Source: an uncultured Clostridium sp. (GTDB lineage Bacteria > Bacillota > Clostridia > TANB77 > CAG-508). From it: DNA of 5,287 nucleotides. How positions within the stretch are numbered: the stretch's first letter is position 1; each line of letters starts with the position of its first letter. The stretch spans positions 1 to 5,287 of the forward strand of contig CATLUC010000104.1 of assembly GCA_950059165.1 (NCBI GenBank). Reading direction: 5' to 3'. Of the stretch, positions 1 through 5,263 are shown piece by piece. Made by a program: the position numbers and the translations under genes. The notes beneath the pieces are model-generated. The model did not search any database. It worked only from the letters and a program-made list of their open reading frames with translations, and was not told the origin of the DNA.

Positions 1-291
1 ATGAAGATAAATTAAAAGGTCTTATCAATGACAATGATTTTTCAAGAATGTATGAAAAGAAAGTTAATGAACGAGATAGTAAAAATAAAAAACTTGAAGA
101 ATTAAATACTGTTAAATTTGAAAGAAACGTAGTTGATTATGAGAAAATCATACAAGACTTTTTAAAGAAAGAAAATATTACAGCTTATATGCTAAATAGC
201 TTAATTGAAAAAATTGAAATTGACCAAAATAAACAAGTAACTATATATTATAAATTCGCAGATTTAAACACTTTGTCATAAAAAGATGTAA
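1..291 (+). mobile_element. Right end of a serine-recombinase element (junction about 285-296)
   Basis: The recombinase gene ends at 281, and by about 292 the sequence reads as the interior of the convergent toxin gene. The last toxin codons (Tyr-Ile-Phe-Leu-stop, read from 289 down to 276) do not look like family sequence, while Ser-Ile-Glu-Arg-Val just before does. The element/host junction therefore falls roughly within 285-296; the exact crossover bases cannot be fixed without the other end. The rest of the element, including its left end, lies outside the window. Confidence 0.55.
3..281 (+). CDS. Large serine recombinase, C-terminal fragment (5' end outside window)
   Basis: The open frame runs in from the left edge and ends at TAA 279-281, giving 92 residues. 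The lysine- and glutamate-rich helical stretch followed by a segment reading LNSLIEKIEIDQNKQVTIYY is the usual tail of clostridial large serine recombinases (TnpX/TndX-like, coiled-coil plus final beta-strand region). These enzymes use a serine nucleophile to cut and rejoin DNA at attachment sites and move integrative elements. The catalytic N-terminal domain and zinc-ribbon DNA-binding region lie outside the window, so activity cannot be judged. A recombinase gene ending at the very edge of its element is common in this group. Here it runs convergently into the toxin gene, and the two stop codons overlap within 276-281. The ATG at 48 is internal and is not taken as the start. Confidence 0.8.
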   Translation, partial: EDKLKGLINDNDFSRMYEKKVNERDSKNKKLEELNTVKFERNVVDYEKIIQDFLKKENITAYMLNSLIEKIEIDQNKQVTIYYKFADLNTLS

Positions 292-725
292 ACTCTTTCA
301 ATACTTATAGGATTAATGTTAAAAATATTTACCCACCTTTTCATTGTTTTAAAGTTATAGATTTTGCCAAGTTCAACATAGGTTTTACTAGCAAGCTGTT
401 TTTCTGTTGGTTGCTTACTTGTAATAGGAAGTACTAATAATGTTTTTCCACCATTTTTTAAAACAACAGCAGGATGTCTACCACTAAATTCTTCACCTAT
501 ATTAAATCCAAATTCAACCCATACAACATCACCACGAACAATGTATTCTTTTGATTTTTTTATAAATTCTGGAGAATTCATTATAATTTTCGTTTTCTTA
601 TCGATCCATTCAAGGTAATCTTTAGGAGTATTTCGTTTATTAGAAAAATCTTCATTTTTATGTATTTCATAATAATTATCGAGAGTACTTTTAGCATTAT
701 TTAAAATATTTAATAATTCTTGCAT
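276..725 (-). pseudogene. PemK/MazF-family toxin, probably C-terminally truncated
   Basis: The 149-residue product has an N-terminal helical extension (about residues 1-60) and a MazF/PemK fold from residue 62: IVRGDVVWVEFG (62-73), SGRHPAVVL (81-89) and the core strand LLVLPITSKQ (96-105). MazF-type toxins are usually cytoplasmic endoribonucleases that cleave mRNA and are held by a partner antitoxin. No antitoxin gene is visible upstream or downstream; the N-terminal extension is seen in some clostridial members. The family normally continues about 20-30 residues past the SIERV segment (141-145), but here only YIFL follows, encoded by DNA of the neighbouring recombinase element. The missing end should lie beyond the other end of that element. 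The start is ATG 725-723, with an AAAGGA ribosome site at 736-741 and a promoter at 754-781. Family assignment is firm; truncation is likely; loss of activity is inferred. Confidence 0.75.
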
Positions 726-753
726 ATATCAAACATCCTTTCTTGTATGATTT

Positions 754-781
754 ATTATAACAAAAATATACAAAAAATCAA
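754..781 (-). promoter_or_regulatory. Sigma-A-type promoter of the toxin gene
   Basis: Read on the minus strand there is a -35 TTGATT (781-776), a 16-base spacer and a perfect -10 TATAAT (759-754). Transcription would start near 748, about 20 bases before the toxin start codon. The upstream edge lies 4 bases from the 786-820 palindrome. Confidence 0.6.
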
Positions 782-785
782 TAGT

Positions 786-820
786 TTTTAAACAAAACAA
801 AACTTTTGTTTTGTTTAAAA
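786..820. repeat. Perfect 35-bp palindrome between divergent promoters
   Basis: The arms are TTTTAAACAAAACAAAA (786-802) and its exact complement (804-820) around a single C at 803, giving 17 paired positions without mismatch. It sits just upstream of the -35 of the toxin promoter and 19 bases before the -35 of the rightward promoter. Nothing is transcribed toward it from either side, so a terminator role makes little sense here. An operator serving one or both promoters, or a cruciform-forming site, is more likely. The match is seen directly; the role is inferred. Confidence 0.7.
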
Positions 821-839
821 TATGCTAATAAATGCAATG

Positions 840-868
840 TTGAGAAAAATGTCGATATATGATATACT
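840..868 (+). promoter_or_regulatory. Sigma-A-type promoter of the nuclease-like locus
   Basis: There is a -35 TTGAGA (840-845), a 17-base spacer and a -10 TATACT (863-868). Transcription would start near 875. An ATG at 869 that opens the frame upstream lies inside or before the start of transcription, so it cannot be the translation start; this promoter decides for ATG 896. Confidence 0.7.
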
Positions 869-895
869 ATGGATATTAAAAAGTGGGGGATTTTT

Positions 896-1387
896 ATGAA
901 ATTAACAAAGCAATTAAAAACAAAGTTAGACTTAATTAGGTTAGAGGGACTATGTAAATTAATATTAAGTAAATATGATAAAGATGATGTTATTAGTAAA
1001 ATATATAATGTTACTAAAACTACACCAAAAGACAGTAAAGCAATTTATAAGTTATCCAAAGCACAGCTTACAATAATTATAGAGTCAAGTAATATAACAA
1101 AAGAAGAAATAGATACATGTTATGAAGAATATAGATATGGACTAAAGCCAGGGTTTTCAATTTTTTCTTTTAAAAGTAGTAAAAAATTATCTACAAATCA
1201 AGTATGTACTAAAATACAAGAAAAATTGAAAGATGTTTCTAATAATGAAGATGAACAACCTGCAATTAAAGATATTATATATAATAATAGCGAATATTTA
1301 AAAGAAGAAAATTTAACGGAGTATTCTTTTTATTACTTAAAAAAATATTCATATATTAATGAAAAGGAAGAGCCTACATATATATGA
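896..1387 (+). CDS. Uncharacterised 163-residue protein, possibly the N-terminal part of the next gene
   Basis: I do not recognise this family. The start is ATG 896 with a GGGGGA ribosome site (885-890) 5 bases upstream; the in-frame ATG at 869 lies in the promoter. The 163-residue product is lysine-rich and mostly helical, with no signal peptide or membrane segment. Visible segments are LSKAQLTIIIE (53-63), an acidic helix (69-79) and YRYGLKPGFSIFSFK (79-93), then a hydrophilic linker with DNNED-like character around 113-121. The last 25 residues alternate like beta-strands (TEYSFYYLKKYSYI) and stop abruptly at Pro-Thr-Tyr-Ile. The stop TGA (1385-1387) overlaps the end of an (AT)4 tract, and the other frame continues directly with Tyr-Glu-Leu-Lys-Glu. 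It overlaps the next frame by 29 bases. It is either a separate partner protein or, as I think more likely, the N-terminal part of one gene split by loss of one AT unit. Confidence 0.7.
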   Translation: MKLTKQLKTKLDLIRLEGLCKLILSKYDKDDVISKIYNVTKTTPKDSKAIYKLSKAQLTIIIESSNITKEEIDTCYEEYRYGLKPGFSIFSFKSSKKLSTNQVCTKIQEKLKDVSNNEDEQPAIKDIIYNNSEYLKEENLTEYSFYYLKKYSYINEKEEPTYI

Positions 1388-2894
1388 ATTGAAAGAAACT
1401 TTTGTATGGATTAGTATAGAAGATAATTTTGTTGCAATTAAGAATTGTGATGAAAGAGTAATAAAAAAACTAAGTTTAGCAATCTCACAGATTTATGAAG
1501 CAGAATTATATCCTATAGTATTAACTAAAGAATTGGTAAAAAAAATATTTGGAGATAGAAGAAAAAAAGTTTCAGGTATAAATCTCAATGCAAATGAAAA
1601 AGAAGCGGAAAAAATAATGATTTCAGATTCTAAGCTTGATGAAAAGGAAGAATTAAAGAAACAATTAGAGCCATATACTACAACTAGTGAAACACTTGAA
1701 ATTAATGTTGAAGATGTAATAAATACTTTAGGAATAAATAATTCAAAAGGTAAAATTCATCTTACTAAAAATATGGCGGCAACATCTTTTAGAAAATGGA
1801 GTATAACTACTATTAGAGAAATTATAAAATATATTGCAACTAATGAAACGGAATTTGAGATATTTAAATCCAAAAATATTATGAGTAATGAAAAGTGGAC
1901 TAATTATACAACAGAGCAAAAGAAAATTATAGAAGAAATTATATTTAAGATTATATGTTTTTCAAAAGATAAAAACTATAATTCAATTATACAAACGAAA
2001 TTAGATTATTCAAAATTATCAAAATGCTTTATGAACAAGATTTTTATTAATTGTAATCAATGTAATGATTCATATTGTGTTCCAAAATGTAATTGTGGAA
2101 GTTATGATATTAAAATGACATCTAATAAAACTATTATTTGTTCAAATTGTGGAAGCACATTAAATTATTTAGAATGTGAAGAAGGACATAAAGTAAATAT
2201 TGGTAACATAGAAAATATTAATATCTATTTAATACCAAATTCAAAGTTATATGCAGATATTATTAACTTTTTATATGAAAATTTGAAAATACAATTTGAT
2301 GGATATTTTTCTATTATTAATAACAATTTACAGATATTAGAAAAATCAAATGGATGTTTATTAAAAGTGTCAGAAATAAAAGAATTTGAAACTATTCTGT
2401 CAACTAAAATAGATACACATGAAGAAGAAATATTAGACAGTAATTTGAAAAAAATTAAGGAAAAGTGTATATATCCTACTAAAGAAAAATGTATTAATTG
2501 TGATGATAAGAATATGTGTATACTTAAGTTATTTACAACATATGAAGGATATAGACCAGGTCCACACCATGGTCACGAATTTGGAGATATTAATTTTAAA
2601 GTTACATATAAAAATAAACAATTTGAATTTGTGGGTATAGCTAAAAGCAGTTGCAATTTAACTCGTTCTAGTAAAGAAGCGAGAGAGATGATACAACAAA
2701 TATTAGTGGCATCACAAGATAGACAGAGAATAGGTATTATTGGAGCAATATGTCCAACAAAATTTGATGAACAACTTGAAAAAGATATAGAATATTTAGC
2801 AAAATGCACTCAAAGTAAAATAGTAATTTTAGATGATCTTTTTATGAAAAAACAAGTAGAATATTATAATATAAATAATAATAAAGTTAGTTAA
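1359..2894 (+). CDS. Zinc-ribbon protein with Mrr-like nuclease C-terminus, uncharacterised
   Basis: I do not recognise the whole family. The 511-residue frame (numbered from ATG 1359) has an N-terminal beta-rich part (9-29), a charged linker (65-110), a helical middle (140-225), a Cys-rich region with C232, C235, C240, C244, C246, C261, C264, C273 and H277 that reads as one or more zinc ribbons, a second cluster (C370, C378, C381, C387; CxxCx5C spacing), and a C-terminal domain from about 397. That domain has HHGHEFGDI (403-411), a strand ending GIAKS (426-430), a helix EAREMIQQIL, then GIIGAICPTKF (459-469) and KIVILDDLF (487-495). This order resembles Mrr-type PD-(D/E)XK nucleases: D410 and K429 are present, but the usual acid or Gln two residues before the Lys is Ile427. 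A role in cutting DNA or RNA, perhaps defence, is inference. No ribosome site precedes ATG 1359; the first eight residues are the off-frame reading of the upstream gene, so the true N-terminus may be a fusion with it. Confidence 0.7.
   Translation: MKRKSLHIYELKETFVWISIEDNFVAIKNCDERVIKKLSLAISQIYEAELYPIVLTKELVKKIFGDRRKKVSGINLNANEKEAEKIMISDSKLDEKEELKKQLEPYTTTSETLEINVEDVINTLGINNSKGKIHLTKNMAATSFRKWSITTIREIIKYIATNETEFEIFKSKNIMSNEKWTNYTTEQKKIIEEIIFKIICFSKDKNYNSIIQTKLDYSKLSKCFMNKIFINCNQCNDSYCVPKCNCGSYDIKMTSNKTIICSNCGSTLNYLECEEGHKVNIGNIENINIYLIPNSKLYADIINFLYENLKIQFDGYFSIINNNLQILEKSNGCLLKVSEIKEFETILSTKIDTHEEEILDSNLKKIKEKCIYPTKEKCINCDDKNMCILKLFTTYEGYRPGPHHGHEFGDINFKVTYKNKQFEFVGIAKSSCNLTRSSKEAREMIQQILVASQDRQRIGIIGAICPTKFDEQLEKDIEYLAKCTQSKIVILDDLFMKKQVEYYNINNNKVS
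1378..1385. repeat. (AT)4 microsatellite at the junction of the two frames
   Basis: Four AT units lie exactly where the upstream frame stops and the downstream frame becomes plausible protein. With five units the reading would be Pro-Thr-Tyr-Ile-Tyr-Glu-Leu-Lys-Glu without interruption, fusing both frames. With four (as here) or three the upstream frame ends at a stop codon. Confidence 0.6.
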
Positions 2895-2909
2895 ACTAAA
2901 GGCAGGAAA

Positions 2910-2956
2910 GCGAGTGTTCACACATCGCCTATACACATTGAAGGACAAGCCTTCAA
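2910..2956 (+). other. Two adjacent hairpins just downstream of the nuclease-like gene
   Basis: Hairpin one pairs GCGA (2910-2913) with TCGC (2925-2928) and, past an unpaired G, TGT (2915-2917) with ACA (2922-2924). Hairpin two pairs TTGAAGG (2938-2944) with CCTTCAA (2950-2956) around a 5-base loop. The stretch 2900-2960 is richer in G and C than its surroundings. Neither hairpin is followed by a T-run, so neither is a standard terminator. They may be part of a structured 3' untranslated region or a small RNA; no known RNA family was recognised. Confidence 0.45.
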
Positions 2957-3015
2957 GAGTTAATAAAAGAACAAAAATTTTAAGCAGATTTGATGTAAAA
3001 ATTCACCGAATGAAC

Positions 3016-3076
3016 CACTAAAAAATGTTTCTGGAACAAAAAATGAAAAAATAAAAAATCTTCCAGAAATGTAGTG
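3016..3076 (+). other. Long hairpin in the 3' region of the nuclease-like locus
   Basis: TTTCTGGAA (3028-3036) pairs perfectly with TTCCAGAAA (3061-3069), and outside it CACTA (3016-3020) pairs with TAGTG (3072-3076), separated by a small internal loop. The loop of 24 bases is almost pure A/T with many A. No T-run follows. Together with the hairpins at 2910-2956 and the palindrome at 3084-3124 it fills the non-coding stretch 2895-3204, in which I see no gene. Confidence 0.45.
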
Positions 3077-3083
3077 TTACAAT

Positions 3084-3124
3084 TGATGTAAAACAAATTT
3101 TTTTAAAAAATTTGTTTTACATCA
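3084..3124. repeat. Perfect 41-bp palindrome
   Basis: The left arm begins TGATGTAAAACAAA and runs into T6 (3084-3103); the right arm (3105-3124) is its exact complement, with one central T at 3104: 20 paired positions without mismatch. It lies between the nuclease-like gene and convergent rpmB. A strong RNA hairpin here could stop transcription from either side, but no T-run follows the stem on either strand, so a binding site or mobile-element relic is also possible. Confidence 0.65.
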
Positions 3125-3205
3125 TTGACACATATACAAGTCATATTCTCAAGACAACAGAAGATAAAGTAAAATTTATAGAAAATTTAATTATAATAGC
3201 TAACA

Positions 3206-3230
3206 AAAAAAGAGCACCTAAGCTCTTTTT
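3206..3230 (-). terminator. Intrinsic terminator of rpmB overlapping its last codons
   Basis: On the minus strand AAAAAGAGC (3230-3222) pairs with GCTCTTTTT (3215-3207) around the loop TTAGGT, and the T-run continues to 3205. The upstream arm is made of the last sense codons of rpmB (Lys-Arg-Ala), and the stop TAG lies in the loop. The plus-strand reading also ends in a short T-rich stretch, so it may act weakly in both directions. Confidence 0.8.
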
Positions 3231-3415
3231 ACTTTTCCATTTTTTAAACATTTAGCACAGACATGAATTCTTTTAGTCTCTCCATTTATAATAACTTTAA
3301 CTGTTCTTAAATTTGGTTTCCAAGTACGAGTACTTCTTTTACTAATGTGAGAACGTGTAATGCTAAGTTTTTTTCCATAATTTATTGATTTTTGACAAAT
3401 TTCACATACTGCCAT
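3218..3415 (-). CDS. rpmB: 50S ribosomal protein L28
   Basis: The 65-residue product is a clear L28: MAVCEICQKS at the start, the basic core SHISKRSTRTWKPNLR (23-38) and VCAKCLKNGKVKRA at the end. L28 is a small basic protein of the large ribosomal subunit, needed for assembly of the 70S particle. The two CxxC pairs (C4/C7 and C53/C56) mark the zinc-binding form rather than the cysteine-free form. Length is normal for the family. The start is ATG 3415-3413, preceded by a strong AGGAGGT ribosome site (3433-3427). It is a single-gene unit with its own promoter (3463-3491) and terminator (3206-3230). It is the only clear core gene of the window, and accessory DNA lies on both sides. Confidence 0.95.
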   Translation of the reverse strand: MAVCEICQKSINYGKKLSITRSHISKRSTRTWKPNLRTVKVIINGETKRIHVCAKCLKNGKVKRA

Positions 3416-3462
3416 AATTAAAATGCACCTCCTAATAACTTAAAATAAATTGACTATTTATT

Positions 3463-3491
3463 AGTCTATCATAAACACAAGAAAAAAACAA
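3463..3491 (-). promoter_or_regulatory. Sigma-A-type promoter of rpmB
   Basis: On the minus strand there is a -35 TTGTTT (3491-3486), a 17-base spacer and a -10 TAGACT (3468-3463). Transcription would start near 3456, leaving a leader of about 40 bases. A small inverted repeat, GACTA/TAGTC (3452-3456 and 3462-3466), spans the -10 to start region and might be an operator, though it is short enough to be chance. Confidence 0.55.
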
Positions 3492-3629
3492 GTATTTTTT
3501 CAAAAATATCAAAAATTCTGTTACTAGATAATGTTTTTCAAAATAAGAAGTCTTGAAACATAGTCAACTGTAATGAAAATGTAATATAATTTTTAAAATA
3601 TATTTTTTGCTATGAAAAAAAGTAATGAC

Positions 3630-3676
3630 AAAAATCACTGTATTTAATGAATATATCATTAATAAGTGATTTTTTT
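3630..3676 (+). terminator. Strong hairpin with T-run, probably two-way terminator
   Basis: AAAAATCACT (3630-3639) pairs with AGTGATTTTT (3665-3674), and inside it TTAATGA (3644-3650) pairs with TCATTAA (3656-3662) around a 5-base loop. Seven T follow on the plus strand and the mirror A-run serves the minus strand. No gene ends next to it: rpmB starts upstream on the other strand and the IS66 gene starts downstream. It may shield rpmB from incoming transcription or end a short transcript from a TATAAT at 3585-3590. The stretch 3492-3725 holds no gene that I can support. Confidence 0.6.
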
Positions 3677-3765
3677 GATTAAGCCTTCTTTTGAAAAAGA
3701 TAATTTTCTAAAAACTAATTGTAGTGTAACCTTATGCATGTAATATTTCTGTAATAGTTGAAATA

Positions 3766-3794
3766 TAGACATTTTAGGCAATTTAGTGTACAAT
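3766..3794 (+). promoter_or_regulatory. Sigma-A-type promoter of the IS66 transposase gene
   Basis: There is a -35 TAGACA (3766-3771), a 17-base spacer and a -10 TACAAT (3789-3794), one mismatch each from consensus. Transcription would start near 3801, 23 bases before the start codon. A weak ribosome site (GAAGTGA, 3811-3817) precedes ATG 3824. Confidence 0.55.
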
Positions 3795-3823
3795 TACATC
3801 ATAAAGAAAAGAAGTGATTTTAC

Positions 3824-4470
3824 ATGATTTATTCAGAAAAACAATACAAAATGTTAGAAGAACAATTACGAAAAATAGAAAAGGAAAATGAGTTAAAAGA
3901 TAAAGAAAATAAACTATTAAAAAAGCAGAACAAACAACAAGCTGAAGTTATTCATGACTTAGATAAAAACAATTATCGTGGAGAATGCGAAACTTTAAGA
4001 TTAGAAAACAAAGAACTCAAAAAAAACTCAAGATATACGAAGAAAAATTCAAGCTTGCGAGAATCAGCTTAGGAAAGAACAGTAGTAATAGTTTAAAACC
4101 ATCTTCTACAAATGGCTTTAAAAAAGTTGTACAAAATAATCGTGTAAAATCAGGAAGAGAAAAAGAATATGTTAGGTCAGCACCAACTGTAACTAAAACA
4201 CCAGATAAAACCATTAATGTATCAAAAGTAGCCACATGTACATGTGGATGCAAAACAATAGAAAAAGAAGAAATTGCAAGAGACTTAATATCACTTGAAA
4301 TAATTGTACATACAACACAATATATAGGAAAGAAAACAAAATGTCCATGTTGTGGAAAAGAACATATACCTAAATTTCCTAGAAGTGTAAATAGTATTGT
4401 TAATTATGATAAAGGAATAAAAGCATTAGTAGTATATTTAAATACATACTGTAATATACCAAACCAATTA
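3824..4470 (+). pseudogene. IS66-family transposase, N-terminal part, frameshifted and interrupted
   Basis: The first frame (3824-4026) encodes a charged coiled coil (EKQYKMLEEQLRKIEKENEL and on), as in the N-terminus of IS66 transposases. The product then continues in the -1 frame from about 4027: LKIYEEKFKLARISLGKNSS, then NSLKPSSTNGF, then the zinc-finger region CTCGCK...CPCCGKEH (4237-4365), then IKALVVYLNTYCNIPNQ. The DDE catalytic domain would follow outside the window. The frame change falls in an eight-A run (4019-4026); nine A would restore one frame. The usual GGQxGH stretch after KSG is also missing. The gene is cut at 4470 by the TA-flanked cassette and resumes at 5264. Cis activity is very unlikely unless the A-run is a programmed slippage site, and even then the cassette blocks it. 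Confidence 0.8.
4019..4027 (+). other. A8 run with A-AAA-AAC slippery heptamer
   Basis: The run of eight A is read in frame as AAA AAA AAC. The heptamer A AAA AAC (4021-4027) is a classical -1 slippage sequence, and -1 is the shift needed to enter the downstream transposase frame. No clear stem follows at 6-9 bases, and simple loss of one A explains the data as well. Confidence 0.45.
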
Positions 4471-4500
4471 TTGCGAAAAATTTTTATTCCTCATAGCTGT
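4471..4500 (+). repeat. Left 30-bp terminal inverted repeat of the cassette
   Basis: It begins TTGCGAAAAATTTTTATTCC and ends TCATAGCTGT, and is the exact complement of 5232-5261 at all 30 positions. It lies inside the IS66 reading frame and supplies the false last residues and stop of the upstream transposase fragment. Confidence 0.9.
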
Positions 4501-4504
4501 GGAA

Positions 4505-4554
4505 TTGGAAAGTAAATAGAGAATACTAATTCAATAAAGTATTAGCATTTCCAA
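4505..4554 (+). other. Inverted repeat just inside the left cassette end
   Basis: TTGGAAA (4505-4511) pairs with TTTCCAA (4548-4554) and, nested within, AATACT (4522-4527) pairs with AGTATT (4538-4543). It lies between the terminal repeat and the ribosome site of the HD gene. It could be a subterminal transposase site or a leader structure; the role is unknown. Confidence 0.4.
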
Positions 4555-4582
4555 AATAGTAGCTTATAGGGAGAAATAATAA

Positions 4583-5219
4583 ATGGAATTTTAAAAGATA
4601 TCAATAATCAAAACTACATAAAAGACACAAATCCATATGAAAAATTTGAAAAAATAGACAATGATATAATATCATTTTATATGAAATATAACCAATTAAA
4701 AAACATATATAGACAAGGATAGTTAAAAGTAAGAATAGGTCTAGAACATAAAGACAAGTGTGAATCAATAGCAGACCACTCATTTTCAGTAGCATTGCTT
4801 GCATTAACAATAATAGAAAAAAATAGATTAAATTTGGATGCATTTAAATGTATAAAAAGGGAATTATACACGAATTAGGTGAAGTGTATGCAGAGGATTA
4901 TACACCATATGATAATATAACTAAGGAAGAAAAGCATATAAAAGAAAGAGAAGCGATATTAAAAGTATTAGATACTTTAGATGAAAATAATGATTATTTA
5001 AAAATATGGGAAGAATATGAAAAATCAGAAACAGAAGAAGCAAAATTTATAAAAAATGTTGACCAACTTGAATTTTTATTACAAGCTTGTGCATATGGAT
5101 ATGACGCAAAATATTTTGAAAAAAGTCTAAGTAAGATAAATAATTCATACTGTAAAGAAATTGCGTTATCTGCATTGCATTCAACAAAAGGTAATAAAAA
5201 ACCAAAAATAGTAGGTTAA
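4583..5219 (+). pseudogene. HD-domain phosphohydrolase (YfbR/HDDC2-like), broken
   Basis: Joined across its lesions, the protein reads as an HD-domain hydrolase of the YfbR/HDDC2 kind, metal enzymes that usually act on nucleoside 5'-monophosphates or related substrates. Visible are KNIYRQG-(stop)-LKVRIG (4699-4740), the first metal His in IADHSFSVALLAL (His codon 4777), the HD pair region IIHELGEVYAEDYTPYD (from 4863) and the late Asp in NVDQLEFLLQA (about 5055-5090). There are three lesions: an early frame break after ATG 4583 (AGGGAG ribosome site 4568-4573), a TAG at 4720 where the family has Trp, and loss of one base near 4858. The HD pair is His-Glu (4869-4874) instead of His-Asp, a one-base change. 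The gene fills the cassette, ending 12 bases before the right repeat. It is certainly not translated whole. Confidence 0.8.
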
Positions 5220-5231
5220 ATATTGGTAATT

Positions 5232-5261
5232 ACAGCTATGAGGAATAAAAATTTTTCGCAA
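5232..5261 (-). repeat. Right 30-bp terminal inverted repeat of the cassette
   Basis: It is the exact complement of the left repeat (4471-4500) and ends in TTTTTCGCAA, followed by the second TA copy (5262-5263). Confidence 0.9.
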
Positions 5262-5263
5262 TA

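Larger units (their letters stand above)
4469..5263 (+). mobile_element. 791-bp TA-flanked cassette with 30-bp terminal inverted repeats
   Basis: The cassette spans 4471-5261 and is bounded by perfect inverted repeats (4471-4500 and 5232-5261; outer ends TTGCGAAAAA and TTTTTCGCAA). It is flanked by TA on both sides (4469-4470 and 5262-5263), the target duplication typical of the IS630/Tc1/mariner group. Removing the cassette and one TA joins codon TTA to ATA GGA AAA and reads CNIPNQLIGKVFDYQ across the scar in the IS66 frame. It has no transposase, only a broken HD-domain gene, so it fits a non-autonomous mobile insertion cassette moved by an enzyme supplied elsewhere. The boundaries are seen directly; the transposase group is inferred from the TA. 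Confidence 0.85.

Noticed and set aside
869..895. ATG at 869 as start of the first gene of the nuclease-like locus
   Set aside because: It overlaps the -10 box of a good promoter and lies before the expected transcript start; ATG 896 has a GGGGGA site 5 bases upstream.
2100..2160. Zinc ribbon read as a TnpB/OMEGA-type nuclease with a downstream guide RNA
   Set aside because: The Cys spacing does not match the TnpB ribbon, no RuvC motifs are visible, and the C-terminal domain looks Mrr-like.
2573..2809. 78-codon open frame on the minus strand
   Set aside because: It is a mirror of the well-supported nuclease-like domain, with no ribosome site and no family likeness.
285..3094. GATGTAAA repeated at 285, 2992 and 3085 (plus an inverted copy in the 41-bp palindrome) as possible attachment-site copies
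   Set aside because: Eight bases of A/T-rich sequence are expected by chance about this often, and the flanks do not match.
3125..3153. TTGACA at 3125-3130 as a promoter
   Set aside because: No -10 box lies 16-18 bases downstream and no plus-strand gene follows before convergent rpmB.
4017..4253. 78-codon open frame on the minus strand opposite the IS66 gene
   Set aside because: It lies opposite a recognisable transposase zinc-finger region and has no protein-like features of its own.
4601..4871. Two minus-strand open frames of 80 and 64 codons with hydrophobic, membrane-like products
   Set aside because: They are the antisense of the HD-domain gene; the hydrophobicity comes from reading AT-rich helical coding sequence backwards.
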